A stretch of 64,000 nucleotides of DNA, taken from NCBI GenBank assembly GCA_030847615.1, contig JAUMIR010000002.1, positions 239,897,809-239,961,808 of the forward strand, read 5' to 3'. A program made the translations under genes and the position numbers. Source of the DNA: Gambelia wislizenii (taxonomy: Eukaryota > Chordata > Lepidosauria > Squamata > Crotaphytidae). Each line of letters opens with the position of its first letter. Within the stretch, counting starts at the first letter, position 1. Below are positions 43,674 to 55,441 of this stretch, piece after piece. The notes under the pieces are model-generated. The model saw nothing but the letters and a program-made list of their open reading frames with translations. It was not told the origin of the DNA and ran no database searches.

Positions 43674-44478
43674 GGAGATTATCATACTACACTGTTACAG
43701 CACTACTTTTCCACTTTAACTGCTCTGACTGCCTCCTGTGAAATCCTGGGATTTGCAGTTTAGGGTGGGAGTTTAGAACTCACAGCCAAAGAGCTCTTAG
43801 GCCTCCCTAAACTACGAACCCCAGAATTCCACAGGAGGCAGCCATAGCAGTTAAAGTGGAATAATAGCACTATAACAGAGTAGTGTGATAAAGGAGATTA
43901 TCAGGCATGATTTGGCACCAAAATGATGCCAGGGGAATGCATAAGGTTGCCAATAACAGACGACAACACCCTTTTGCGTTCTGCTGGCATCATAATGGTG
44001 TTTCTTTTTATTGATGGGCCATGCTATCAATAGGTCCCTCTTTGCGATTTGGTGCTAGCTTTGCTGGTGTGTGAAACCTCAGACCTTTTAACTCTCATGA
44101 ATGCAGCGTCAATGGGCAGTCCTGCCAGAACACTTCCGGGTGAGATTGCTACATCCAGGTAGTGACACACTTTTTATGACCCTCCCTTGGTTACTTGTAA
44201 GTTTTAAAGTGTGTTTTTGTGCTTGGTGTGACTTTTTTGTGTTATTTAACTTTTTATTTTTGAATTTCCTGTGTTTGTGTCTTCTTGCAAGGATGGGCAG
44301 GATTTCAGCCCAGGAAGTTAATGGTGCTCCGTTAGAGTTCCATTCATTTCTGGGCTACCTGTCAACGGGAGAGAAGGTAAGTGCGGTGGGGAGGGTTATT
44401 GTGCTGAGACAGGGGTGGGGTTGGAGAGTGTGGGACAGGAACGCTTTTTGCATTCCTGTTTGATAATCTCCAAAGTCC
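43674..44478. mobile_element. Palindromic MITE split by a second MITE
   Basis: The outer element starts GGAGATTATCATACTACACT (43674), mirrors itself through the GTTTAGG core, and reaches GTGTGATAAA at 43892. Its last bases, GTCC, lie at 44475-44478 beyond the inserted MITE. Same family as 19186-19406. Confidence 0.8.
43893..44471 (+). mobile_element. Harbinger-like MITE, subfamily B, nested
   Basis: Ends GGAGATTATCAGGC and TGATAATCTCC with AAA on each side (43890-43892, 44472-44474). The target was the GATAAAGTCC terminus of the outer MITE. Interior matches 13035-13623, with a GTAAGT at 44377; the first site is altered to CAGGTAGTG near 44156. Confidence 0.85.
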
Positions 44479-45277
44479 ATGCTTAAAGTGCCTAATGGAT
44501 AAGGTGGCCCTGCTCTCAGAAATGGTCAGTCTGCAGTTGATTCCCATTTCTTTTTTCAGCATAAGCATATATTATTTTCAATATTTATGATTGCCTTTCA
44601 GTCATAAGGCCCTCAAGGCAAAATACTAAACAAATATTTAAAATAAACAGTAAGACAAAAATTAAGATGAGTGCAGTAAGTTATCAATCTATATTAAAAC
44701 CATCAAATAGTGAGTGGAACACAAGTGTCTTTACTGTGCAATCGAACTGAGCAGCAAAGGGGCTAATGTGAGGCAATCCCACAAATGGAGTGCTACCATG
44801 GAAAAGGAAGCCAAACTGCTCCCAGACAAGGAGTTTCCTTTTCCCCCTGGAACAGATGGGTGGAATTCTCTCCCACCAATTATCTTTATTCCTCCTGTGG
44901 ATAGACATAGTTGGATGTATCCAAGATCTTGCCATGTATTTCTGCCAACCTAATCTCATTCCAAGATGGGGTGTGTAACAGGGCTACCAGCAAAAATTCT
45001 TTGTGGACAGGATCATATGGGGTGACGTGTTCCTGGACATTCAGGAATTTGTAGCTGAGAACCATCTTCAACTAAGCCCAGGAACACCGGGAAAGCAAGT
45101 GCAGTTCAAGTAATATTGACCATATAGCCTACATTTGAAAGCAGTTCAATTGTAGCATTTTGCACCAGCTGCAATGTCTTTTTCTTTTGGATGGGAGAGA
45201 TGGGCTTTTATTTTATTTTGTTTTATGGCTCTCCCACATTTCCCCCAAACAAGTCAGTCTACATGGCTTCTCGTGGT
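44479..45277. other. No recognisable feature
   Basis: Unassigned sequence; short overlapping frames on both strands lack similarity. Confidence 0.35.
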
Positions 45278-45425
45278 GGAGTGGTGGAGTCTCCTTCCTT
45301 GGAGGTCTTTAAACAGAGGCTGGATGTCAGGGATGCTTTGATCAAGATTTCCTGCGTGGCAGAATGGGGTTGGACTGGATGGCCCTCGTGGTCTCTTCCA
45401 ACTCTGCAATTCTATGATTCTATGA
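45278..45425 (+). mobile_element. CR1 3' end
   Basis: GGTGGAGTCTCCTTCCTTGG, GGTTGGACTGGATGGCCC and the terminal ATTCTATGATTCTATG. Truncated within the last coding residues. Confidence 0.92.
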
Positions 45426-46574
45426 TGAATGAGTGGGGCTGAGTGCAGTTGAAAACCAACAGATCCAGAGGTGCCAAGGCTCCCCATCCCAATAATCTAA
45501 CCCCCAAGACTGAAGTGGATTTGATGGGATTATGAGAACCCCCCTCTCTCAAAAAACAAAACAAAACCAACAACAACACCCCTGATGTGACATGAAGCAA
45601 AATCACAATATGTGTTGATAGCATCGTCCATTGCTCTTGCTTGGCTATAGTTCAAGATTCCCCTGCAGCTTCCACTGAATTCGACAGCAGTTCTCTGGCT
45701 TAAGTTTTAGAGATCCTGCTGCCAAGGACTCCCCAGCGAGGACAGAGAGATTTGTTTCGTTAGCAGAAAAGTCTAATCTATTCAGGTCACTGTTTCCCCC
45801 TTTTCTTTTGCTGGAACCCATCAGGCTGTGGGCTCCTCCTGAGAGCAAATGAACTTTTCCTGACATTTTGGAAGACAGGAGAACTCCTACTTTCATAAGC
45901 TTCTCCATCCCACACCGCCAGTCACAGTTGAAAAGATTGTTGTTCTGCCCAACCAGGTGAAGGAAAAACACATGGAGGGAAGGGGCAGGTGACCTTTTTC
46001 AAGCAGCTCTGCTGAGTATCAGCACTATTTGATACCATAGATGTATAAAAATAAATAACCACGGCCTAGGAGAGGAGGGAACGAGAGCCTCGCTCTCCTT
46101 TTTGGCAAGCAGACTTGATCCCTGTGCAGTCTCAGTTGCTGAGGTTAACAGAGGATGGAAGGAATACAAAATGTCAATTCATTCTGCCTCGCCTCGTTCT
46201 GGAACTGAGCCCAATGGAAGGAGCAGCACCGTCTTCTGATGAAGAAAACAGTTCTCCTGGCAAGCGCAGCTTTCCGGAGAAATAACTATAAGCCAGCACC
46301 ATCCCCGGACAAGGATATCAGCTTCAGGCAAATCAAAATTCCAATGTCCCCTTACTGTGAAAACCTTTATTAAAAAAAAACCCTTCAGATTTACACAGTA
46401 AGCAGAAATAGTTTCAGAAAATGGCACAAATGAGGCTAATGTTTGCTTAAGGCAGGCCAAAAGAAATTTTTCTTGCTCCCCCAAGAAAGTGTTGGTGTTT
46501 TTCTCATAGATCAAGGCAGGCCAAAAAATGCTTGGTGAACTCTAGGGCAGCCTCTTTGGTGGACATCTATAAGT
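45426..46574. other. No recognisable feature
   Basis: Unassigned sequence with no supported gene. Confidence 0.35.
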
Positions 46575-46792
46575 GGCTGCTGCCACACTGCAAAAATAAT
46601 GCAGAAATAAATCACTTTGTCACAGCTCAATGCGATGGAATTCTGGGATTTGTAGTTTTGTGAGATACTTAGCACCCTCTGTCAGAGAACTCTGATGCCA
46701 TAACAAACTACAAATCCCAGAATTCCATAGGAAGGAGCCATAATAGTTTAAGCACTGTCAAACTGTATTATTTCACCAGTGTGGCAGCAGCC
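46575..46792. mobile_element. hAT-like MITE, 16-bp perfect ends
   Basis: GGCTGCTGCCACACTG (46575-46590) and its exact inverse (46777-46792). Core ATTCTGGGATTTGTAGTTTT against AACTACAAATCCCAGAATTC. Target duplication not evident. Confidence 0.8.
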
Positions 46793-46985
46793 TGTGTCTT
46801 CAAGTCGCCTGTCAACTTATTGTGACCCCATGAAGTCCATAGCGTTTTCCTGTTTGGTTTGTTTGTTGTGTGCCTTCAAGTCGTTTCTAATGTATGGCAA
46901 CTCTAAGGTGAAGCTATCACTGGGTTTTCTTGGCAAGATTTGTTCAGAGAGGGTTTGCCTTTGCCTTCCTCTGTCAGGATTGGCC
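46793..46985 (-). mobile_element. Two SINE 3' parts in tandem, antisense
   Basis: TGTCTTCAAGTCGCCTGTCA and then TTGTGTGCCTTCAAGTCGTT start two related units. The second continues to GGTTTGCCTTTGCCTTCCTC and then breaks off. Confidence 0.7.
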
Positions 46986-47584
46986 CCTGATGGTGCTTGT
47001 TCCTGCTATTTTCAGTTATTTTCCTGTAACCTTGATGCTAATTTTGTATGGGGGGGCAGTCTTGGTACTTGCTAACAAGTGTTCTTTGCCAATTGTGGGG
47101 TGGTGGTGGTGGTGGTAATGGTTTCAGCAGGTTTGGGGAGAGATAACAATGCAGCTGCAAAGTCAGCCTGAGACTTTGCCTGGCCGACATCAGGTGTTAA
47201 AACCAGCCAGATTTTATAGGTTGTAACATGCTTTCAATACTGTATAGTGTGTATCCATTCAGTTTCAATTTTCTTGTATGGTATGCTTCTTGGATTTTTG
47301 ACAGTTTTCTGAAGAACTCTGAAACTGTTGTTCACTGAGTCTGGGAATGCAAGTACATGACATCCTCTGAGGCTGACAGAGCATGACTTGCACAAGGTCT
47401 CAGAGGTGCTTTGCAATTGCCTCCCTCTGAAATATAGTCTACAGCACCGGGTATTCCTTGGTGGTCCCCCATTCAAGTTCTAATAAGGCCTGACTGTTTT
47501 GCTCCCAAGATCAAACAGGATCCAATACTATCAGGGTATTTAGGCAAACTATGGACTTCTATATATCACCAAAAAAATAAGGAG

Positions 47585-47915
47585 AAGCAGACAAGAGAAA
47601 AGGAAAACAGCAGCGGTAGCCACCCAATCTGGCTTCAGAGAGGACAGCTACCATTAGTGCTTTGGTGTTCCTGGAGCTTGGAGGGGCAACTGTGCTCCAG
47701 AAAAGCAAAGTGCCAGTGGCACTTGCCTCTCTGAAGCCAGGATGGGCAGCTTTGCTTTGCTTTTTCCAGAGCTCAGAGGGGCAACTATGCACTGGAAAAG
47801 CAAAGCCCCAGCAGTAGTTGCAGCTAGCCTTGTGATGCTGGGGCGGCTGAGCATTTTGACCTCAGAAAGAGCTACTATCACTGGGGCTCTGCCTTTGGAA
47901 TGCAAAGTGGCACAA
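47585..47915. repeat. Degenerate minisatellite, about 100-bp units
   Basis: GAGGGGCAACTGTGCTCCAG (47681) and GAGGGGCAACTATGCACTGG (47777), each followed by AAAAGCAAAG, show a period near 97 bp. Flanking sequence contains weaker copies. Frames on both strands encode the same repeated peptide. Confidence 0.6.
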
Positions 47916-48251
47916 GGGGGGGGGGGAATGGCAGTGCCTCAGACAACGCTTGTCCTTCCTCTCCTATACCACCACCCCACCCTGAATCCAGTGTGGCTGG
48001 TTTGTTCACTCGGGAGTTTTCTCCAGAGTTTCCAGCAAACTCTGGAGAAAACAACAAGTTTTCTAAAATCCATATTAAGGTGGCATTTCCCGAGTCTGGT
48101 GTAAATAGGACCATACATCCTGTGGCACTATTACAGCAGATTTGAGGGAAACGCTGCACATTGTGTGGCATTATCAGGCTGGATTCAGGGGAGATTGGTT
48201 GGGGTTTTTGGTGTTGTTGTTTTTACTGGTGTAGACAAGCCCTTAGATATG

Positions 48252-48868
48252 GGACATTATCAGATGGGCCCAAAATGTCCCATTACTGCCCCGCCACCTC
48301 CTATCCCGTTCCTGTTGCGGAATGGAGGTAAATGTTCGCACACTTACCTCCATTCCGCTGCAGGAACGGGCTCCCTTCCTCCCTGCCAGCTGCTTATAAA
48401 TGCAGCCGTTGTAAGGCTGCCTTTACGACCGGCTGGCTGAAATCCCACTCATTCTCATGAGAGAACAAGCAGGAGGGAAATTCAAAAATACCCCCCCCCT
48501 GCTGTCAAAGAAAGAAATAAAAGGCAAAAAAAAAATTTTTTTTTTTAAGTATCCCGGGGAGGGGGGGAAGGGTGCCACTTACCTTGATGTCCCGGTCGTA
48601 AGTGCTTGGAACAGAACTCCTCCCCCATGGCTGTCATCTCAGAACAGGAACAGGGCTCCTTTTCCCACGTCCCTGATTCCATGACAGGCACAGAAGAAAA
48701 CAGAAGAGGTGTTCTATTCACGATGTTTCATTGTGAATAGAATACCCCAGGAGCAGGACAAGGGCAGGACGGGAGCAGGATAGAGGGGCTCAATGTCGTC
48801 CCAAAGGGAGCCCCTTTGTCACCCATTCTGTTCCTGTCCCGGAATATTTACTCCATCTGATAATCTCC
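48252..48868 (-). mobile_element. Harbinger-like MITE, subfamily A
   Basis: Ends GGACATTATCAGATGGG and CCATCTGATAATCTCC. Contains inverse GTAAGT motifs at 48342 and 48577 and GGGTGCCACTTACCTTGATG. Immediately upstream, TACTGGTGTAGACAAGCCCT (48222-48241) is the right end of the other MITE family (compare 7515-8088). Confidence 0.75.
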
Positions 48869-49721
48869 ATAGACTGAGGAGACCCATACACGGATCATCA
48901 TTCAGTCATAGTCTACTGGATGACCTTGAACCAGATGCCCCCCTCCCCTCCCTCTCTCTGCCTGATCAACCTTGAAAAAAAAATTACATGAATAAAATAA
49001 GGGGCCAATGTCTTCTGTCTGAGCTCCTTGAAAATAAAAACTTACCTCTTCAGTCTTACAGCAATTATTTAATTTTATTTTATTTTGAACTCACCTGGTT
49101 GCAGATGGGGTTTTCTTTGATTCATTATTATGAAAGTATTCCTCTTGGCTGCATAACCATCCACAACACTCCTGGAATCATGCACAGGGGCAGCTTTGCC
49201 TTCCCCCTACAACTCCGGATGCTTCATAGCCTTCCACAGTCCTGTGGAGTTATATGGAAGAGCATTATGCTGTGCCAGCTCTCAACAGGATCTCAGCTAA
49301 TGGGTTGTACCCAGACATAGATTAGTCCTACTGAAATCAATAGAACTTACACAGGACTTATCTGTTTTATGTCCCGCTGATTTCAATAAGGGCACTATAA
49401 TCATGACTAACTCTGGATACAAGCCAGTGTTTACAAACTTCCTTAACAGGAACAGACATCTTATGGGCCTTCAGATGTTATTCAATTCTTGCTCTCATCA
49501 TCCCTGACCATTGACTACGCTGCCTCAGGCCGATGGAAGTTCAAGTTCAACAGCACCTTGAGGACCACACATTCCACACACACACCAGAGTCATTTACCT
49601 GAGTATTCTCTCCTTCCTGTCCAAGTCTGCAGTCATGTACTAAACTACAGAGCACAGGAGGGTTCCCTGTCGATATGCCATCAGGAGTGTTAAGAGGCCA
49701 AACAAAGGAATGGGGAAGAAT
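48869..49721. other. No recognisable feature
   Basis: Unassigned sequence. Confidence 0.35.
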
Positions 49722-50662
49722 CATAGAACTACAGATTCATAGACCCAAAGAGCTGGAAGAAACCACAAGGGCCATCCAGTCCAACCCCCTGCCATACAGG
49801 AATAAACAATCAAAGCATTCCTGGCAGATGTCAGTCCAGCCTCTGCTTAAAAACCTCCCAAAGAAGGAGACTGCACCATGCTACGAGGCAGTGCATTACA
49901 CTTCTGAACAGCTCTTACTGTCAGGAAGTTCTTCCTAATGTTTAGATGGAATCTCTTTTCCTGTAGTTTGAGTTCATTGCTCTGTGTCCTAGTCTCTGGA
50001 GCAGCAGAAAACAAGCTTGCTCCATCCTCAGTATGACATCCCTTCAAATATTTAAACATGGCTATCATGCCACCTCTTAATCTTCTCTTCTCCAGGCTAA
50101 ACATACCCAGCTCCCTAAGCTGTTCCTCATACAGCATAATGGCTTCCAGACCTCCCACCATTTTGGTTGCCCTTCTCTGGACACGTTCTAGCTTGTCAAT
50201 ATCCTTCTTGAATTGTGGTGCCCAGAACTAGACACAGTATTCCAGGTGAGGACTGACCAAAGCAGAATAGAGTGGCATTAATACTTCCATCGATCTAGAC
50301 ACTATACTCCTATTGGTGCAGCCTAGAATCACATTGGCTTTTTTAGCTGCTGCATCACACTGCTGACTCATGTTCAGCTTGTGGTTTACTAAGACTTCTA
50401 AGTCCTTTTCATATGTACTGTTGTCAAGCCAGGTGTCACCCATCCTATATCTGTGTATTTCATTTTTTCCTGCCTAAGTGTAGTACTTTACATGTCTCCC
50501 TGTTGAAATTCATTTTGTTAGTTTCAGCCCAGCTTTCTAATCTGTTAAGATCATTTTGAATTCTTATCCTGTCCTCTGGGGTATTTGCTACCCCTCCTAA
50601 TTTGATGTCATCTGCAAATTTGATAACTGTGCCCTATGTTCCGTAATTTAAGTAATATATAA
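49722..50662 (-). mobile_element. CR1 LINE, antisense, longest copy
   Basis: On the minus strand, about 940 bp of CR1 ORF2 C-terminus and 3' end. Peptide blocks MGDTWLDNS, ANVILGCTNRSI, LYSALVSPHLEYCV, LEKRRLRGG and LNIRKNF appear in order, the standard CR1 RT thumb and tail, though in more than one frame. The short 3' UTR ends with inverse ATTCTATG-like repeats at 49722-49740. Truncated and frameshifted. Confidence 0.92.
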
Positions 50663-51529
50663 AGATATTGAATACTGCCCCTTTCATGCATAATGGAGTC
50701 CAGTTGTGACAGTGGCTTGGAAACTCCTGTTAATCACACTGGCCATAATCCAGTGTTCAAGTATGTACATGTACATTATTCTATGATGATTAAAACTGGA
50801 TTTCTGAATACCCAGGATTGTGGCCTATAAATCTATCAGAATATACTTACTGTGATTTTCTCACAGCATCAGGTAGCACCACCGGTGTCAAATGACTGCT
50901 CCAGGGCACTGGCACAGAGCTTTCCATTATAGAAACACACCTGTAGAGCTGGATAAACATACTCAGAATATTTATACAGCTGTGGAGGAGTACAATCATC
51001 ATAATTCAAACGAAAGTACCACAGCTTGGATGAAGTTTAAGGTGTGGATTTGGAGCTTAAGTTGAAGAGCAGACCACAATGACCTCACTGTCTCGCTGGC
51101 ACACAGAGATGGCCTTTCCAGGCTAAGGATATTTCATTCCCCCATCCCACATATACTCCTGGGGAAGCTTCAGATCACATGAGGTGAAATCCAGTTTAGA
51201 TTTTTTTTTATTTTTTTTTTTTAATTGGACAACAGCTTCCAGAATGACCACTGGCCATGCTTGCTGAGGGAGAGAATGCTTCTGGGAGCTGTCATCCAAA
51301 AAAGTAACATTTCCAAACACTGATCAAATTTAACTTTTAGGTAACACTGGCAGCAAAAACAATAGCACTGCAAGGATCATTTGGAATTCTGCCTTTGTTG
51401 TGGTGAAGCAGGCATGAGATGCTAGTTAAGTTCTTAATTTCCCATTTGGCCAAAGAAATACATCTCACCCAAATGCTAAGAAAATGTTGCAGGCAATATA
51501 AAACCTACAAAATGCATGCTAGTATTCAG
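50663..51529. other. Mostly unassigned; hAT-like fragment
   Basis: At 51195-51310 a divergent copy of the hAT-like palindromic repeat (TTGGACAACAGCTTCCAGAA facing CTGGGAGCTGTCATCCAAAA). The remainder is unidentified. Confidence 0.4.
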
Positions 51530-51985
51530 GGATCACCAGCATTGAGGCCATGATATTGAGAACAGGGCACGTTTCTAGGATGGAGGACCATCGCCTCCCA
51601 AAAATACTACTCTACGGTGAACTCGCCACGGGTCAGCGTAAGAGGGGCGCTCCAAAAAAGCGATACAAAGACTCCCTGAAACAACATCTCAGGCTTGGCC
51701 AAATTGATCACCAACAGTGGTCCGCCCTGGCCTCACATCGGGAGGCATGGAGACGCACTCTCCACAATGCTGCAGCCTTATTTGAGAACTCACGATGAAC
51801 AAGTCTTGAAGAGAAACGACAACGCAGAAAGAATCACAACCCAAAAACATCACCCAAGGAGACCTTCTGCTGTGCTTTTTGCAACTGGACTTGTTTATCT
51901 CGGATTGGCCTTTTTAGTCATCAGCGCACTTGCAGAAAGCGCGGGATGAGTCCTTCCTGAATCTTTGTTTGCGAAGAAAAGCCAG
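51530..51985 (+). mobile_element. RTE-like LINE 3' end with small deletion
   Basis: Collinear with 5341-5790 at high similarity. Relative to that copy, 15 bp after TGAGAACA are missing at about 51563, removing part of the conserved LCWAGH segment; the frame stays open from 51550. Contains RKRGAPKKRYKD, a frame with ATGLVYLGLAF, and the common 3' end GCCAGAGA. Dead fragment. Confidence 0.85.
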
Positions 51986-51989
51986 AGAT

Positions 51990-52422
51990 TCAGTACAAGA
52001 TCTATAAGTGGAAAAAGCAAATAGGTCTTTCTATTATTATTTTTTTAACTGTAACATTCTTCCCACTAGAACACCCACAGACATCCGTCTGGTTCTTTTC
52101 TGTAAGTTTCCCATCTAAACACCCATTCGACCCAATCCTGTTTAGCTTCAGTAGAATTTCTGCCTCCTGTGCCTTCAAACCAAGCATTACAAGTTCAAGA
52201 TGGTGTGATAGCAGCATTGTTTTCAAGGATGTATACACAGACTTCTTTCATCGTCCTGTCAGCTCTGCTCAAACAATTTCTGCAGATTGTTCGAAGCACT
52301 ACAGAACTCTGTATAACCTGTTCGTCAACAGTGGTGGGAAGCTGAATGTCCACACCATGGACAATCACACCTCTTTCAAAGAATCCCCTAACACTCAATA
52401 CAACTATCACCTGTCTTCAGTC
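51990..52422. other. No recognisable feature
   Basis: Unassigned sequence. Confidence 0.35.
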
Positions 52423-52425
52423 TCA

Positions 52426-52993
52426 AGACTTTATTAGATTAACAAGTTTAAAACATTCTTTTTCTGGCATAGAAAAACCCATTTCTATGTCAGCAAAAGA
52501 ATGCTCCCCACCTCCTGCACTTACCTCCTTTCCCAGCAAAGGCTCCCCGGCAATAAAGAGCACCGTTCGCTTCCTTGCTCAAAATCCCGTGAGACTTTGT
52601 CGCGTGGGAAATTCAAAATTAAAAACAAGAAAGACATACAAAAAGTTGCACAAAGCACACACACACACACACTTTAAAAGTCCCAAGTAACCCAGAGAGG
52701 GTCATAAAAAGAGGGAAAGTTACCTGGATGTCCTGATCTCACCCAGAAGTGTTTGCGCCAGACCAGCCATTGTTGGGGTAAGTACGAGAGTTAAATGGCC
52801 TGAGGTTTCACACACTGGCAATGCCAGCAAAAAAGCAGCAGGGGGAATCTATTGATGGCTTAAGTTGTCAATTAAAAACCACGGGTTTTGGCAGGGATAT
52901 AAGTGCAAAAGGGCAATGTTGTCTGATACGCGTGCCCTTTTGCGGTTACGTGGTGTTATTATGATGCTGTATTTTGTCTGTCTGATAAGGTCC
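52426..52993 (-). mobile_element. Harbinger-like MITE, subfamily B
   Basis: Ends AGACTTTATTAGATT and TGTCTGATAAGGTCC with TCA duplications (52423-52425, 52994-52996). Reverse of 13035-13623; inverse GTAAGT at 52519. A (CA)n run at 52659-52672. Confidence 0.78.
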
Positions 52994-53074
52994 TCAGATA
53001 GCAATCCAACTCGTGGTAGTTCCCCCATCATTCTTTCGTACCGACTCTTTTCTTCTAAAATCATAAGAGAATAA

Positions 53075-53135
53075 GGGTCATATACTGGGAGGAAGGCAGG
53101 ATATAAGATAAATGAATAAATAAAATAGAAATAAA
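53075..53135 (+). mobile_element. LINE/SINE 3' tail fragment
   Basis: GGGAGGAAGGCAGGATATAA followed by AAATGAATAAATAAAATAG. Confidence 0.45.
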
Positions 53136-53264
53136 AATTAATTGTGCAGAGACATGTCAAAAAGTCTTAGAGGCAGTGATTTGTATCAAAACTTTTACAA
53201 ATTCTTCCTACTCTTTTAGCTCTGGCTGGAATCAGAAGCTGTGCAGCTCTTCTAGAATCATCTG

Positions 53265-53475
53265 ATGCAATGTGGTATAGTGGTTTCAGTACTGGACTAG
53301 GACTATGGGAGACCAGGCTTCAAATTGCCACTTGGCTACAGAAATCCACTAGGTGATCTTGGGCGCATCACACTCTCTCAGCCTCAGAGGAAGGCAAAGG
53401 CAAACCCCCTCTGAATAAATCTTGCCAAGAAAAACCTAGGAGAGTGTTGGAGCCAACTTAAAGGCACAGAACAGT
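53265..53475 (+). mobile_element. tRNA-derived SINE
   Basis: AATGTGGTATAGTGGTTTCA (A-box region), a decayed B box (GGCTTCAAATTGC), CTCAGCCTCAGAGGAAGGC, GGCAAACCCCCTCTGAATAA and a tail AAGGCACAGAACAG. The promoter mutations suggest an old copy. Confidence 0.85.
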
Positions 53476-53642
53476 TAATTGGCATTGGAAATGAATGCAT
53501 TTATCTTCCTTTTCTCTCACTGTCCCTTTTCTCTTTTATATCCCATTCCTTTGACTGAAAGCCATCATTCTGAAATGTAAAAAAAAAATGGATGGTTTGG
53601 CAGGTAGGCAGTATATAAATCTAATAAATTATCTGAAAGCTC

Positions 53643-53852
53643 TCCTTATCCATGGATTCTACATCCATGGATTCAACAACCACAGTTTGAATATATATAT
53701 ATATATATATATTAATTCCAAAAAACCCAAACCTTGATTTTGCCAATTTTACTATACCATTGTATATAATGGGGCTTGAGCATCCACAGGTTTTTGGTGT
53801 CCACGGAAGGTCAACGGAACCAACCCCCAGCGGATACTAAAGGCCCACTGTA
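53643..53852. mobile_element. Tigger-like MITE with (TA)n
   Basis: CTCCTTATCCATGGATTC and AGCGGATACTAAAGGCCCAC mirror the Tigger-type end; ACCTTGATTTTGCCAATTTT and GGGGCTTGAGCATCCAC are conserved interior blocks of this type. A TA microsatellite sits at 53689-53712. Confidence 0.72.
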
Positions 53853-53887
53853 TTTTAAAATGGAAACTGGTTTAGAAGAAAGGTAAT

Positions 53888-53940
53888 ATGCACACACACA
53901 CACACACACCACAACACACACACACGTGTCTGTGTGTGTA
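53888..53940. repeat. (CA)n/(GT)n microsatellite
   Basis: CA run 53891-53931 with one interruption, then GTGTCTGTGTGTGTA. Confidence 0.85.
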
Positions 53941-54239
53941 CATAGATACATGCACACTATGGGTTCCACAGGCATGCATGCTGCAATTCCTGTATGCAGT
54001 CCACATACATGCATCCATCTGTTACATGCAAAGATGTGTAGGTTAATATACAAATCCCAAAACTGGCTTTAGAAGAGAAATTGCACAGGATCTCCCTGAT
54101 CTTCCTATAAGACTATGCACAAGGATGACAAACTGTAGGAAGAACTGCAGCAGCTTTTTCTGATCTCCCTTCTTTCCAAACTGTTTGAGCCAATGGGTCA
54201 ATAGACATCCCGGAAGCAGCAAAATGCAGGGCAGGAGTA

Positions 54240-54366
54240 AGCCACTTGGGAACCAGCTGATGTTTTTGGCCTATAATTCCCATCAGCCCTAGCTAGTATA
54301 GACAATAGTGAAGGGTTATGGGAGCTGCAGTCTAAAAACATTTGGAGGGTCACATCTTGCCCATCC
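54240..54366. mobile_element. hAT-like palindromic MITE
   Basis: GATGTTTTTGGCCTATAATTCCCATCAGC faces ATGGGAGCTGCAGTCTAAAAACATTTGGAGG as inverted arms; same family as the element interrupted by gypsy. Confidence 0.65.
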
Positions 54367-54833
54367 AGGGAGTTTTGGCCACACAAGCTCTTGGTTGAGA
54401 GGGGGGGAAATGTCAGGTGATAAATCTAGGAATATCATATATGGTTGGAGATTTTCTATCCAGCACCTTGACCCAGAACCAAGCCCCATTCCTGTGCCCC
54501 TTCTCCCAAGCAGTGAAACGGCAAAAGACCAAATCACTCATACCCAGGGCTTATGGGAAGTGCCAACTAAGACCTGAAGAAGATTATCATTGATCACTGA
54601 CTGGAAATAATGGTGGAGTTTACATACACAGGGCATCCCCTACCGTTATCTCCAAACAATGTTTGAAGATAGTCAGGATTCCTTTCTCAGCTGGGTGGGA
54701 GCTGATATGGGGAGACCCAGACTACCGAAAGGTTAAATTAAGTTCACAGAGCTCCCATTCTCCTGAGCTGTAGTGCAGGATTTCCAGCTCCTGGAATGAC
54801 CCCACTTGCCCTAGCTGTCCACTGGCTCTCTTA

Positions 54834-55441
54834 GGAGATTATCAGATGCATCAAAAACAACATTATAACAATGCCATGAGATTGCAAAAAGGGCTTCCTT
54901 ATCAGACAACATCATGCCCCTGCGTTCTGCAAGTGTTCTGCTCTTGTTACAAGGGAGATATTTTTTATTGTTGTGGAGAAGTCAAAAATTGATTTCCCAT
55001 TGTGTTTGTGTTCTGGATTTTCATGTGTGCAAAAAGGTGCTCCATTCTGCTGGCATGATTCCAGCATCAGTGGGCAGTCCCACAAGAACACTTCCGGGTG
55101 CAAACAGGAAAACTAGGTACTGTACACTCTTATTATGAACCTCCCCGTCTTGCTTGCAAGTTTCTAAACATGTATCTGTTCTTTTCTAAATGTTTTCTTT
55201 TTTAAGTTTGGTGTCTGGGGGCTTTTTAGCACACTTACATACTCTTGTGAGACATGCCAAAATCTTGTTCCTGGAGAAACGCAGAAGTAAGCAACACGAG
55301 CACTAGTATTGCTGGATTCTTGGGGTGATTTTGTATTGTTATCACAGCAGCGTGCAAAAAATTGTATCATTGTTACAGAACACAAACACTGTAAAATATA
55401 GTGCCATAACAACATTTTTAGGCACTCATCTGATAATCTCC
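54834..55441 (+). mobile_element. Harbinger-like MITE, subfamily B variant
   Basis: Ends GGAGATTATCAGATGC and CATCTGATAATCTCC. Interior blocks GGGCAGTCCCACAAGAACAC and TTCCGGGTG align with 43893-44471 (CCAGAACACTTCCGGGTGAG). Target duplication unclear (TTA against CAA). Confidence 0.7.

Noticed and set aside
47559..48171. Several overlapping frames on both strands
   Set aside because: They translate a degenerate minisatellite; the same peptide recurs from repeat units.
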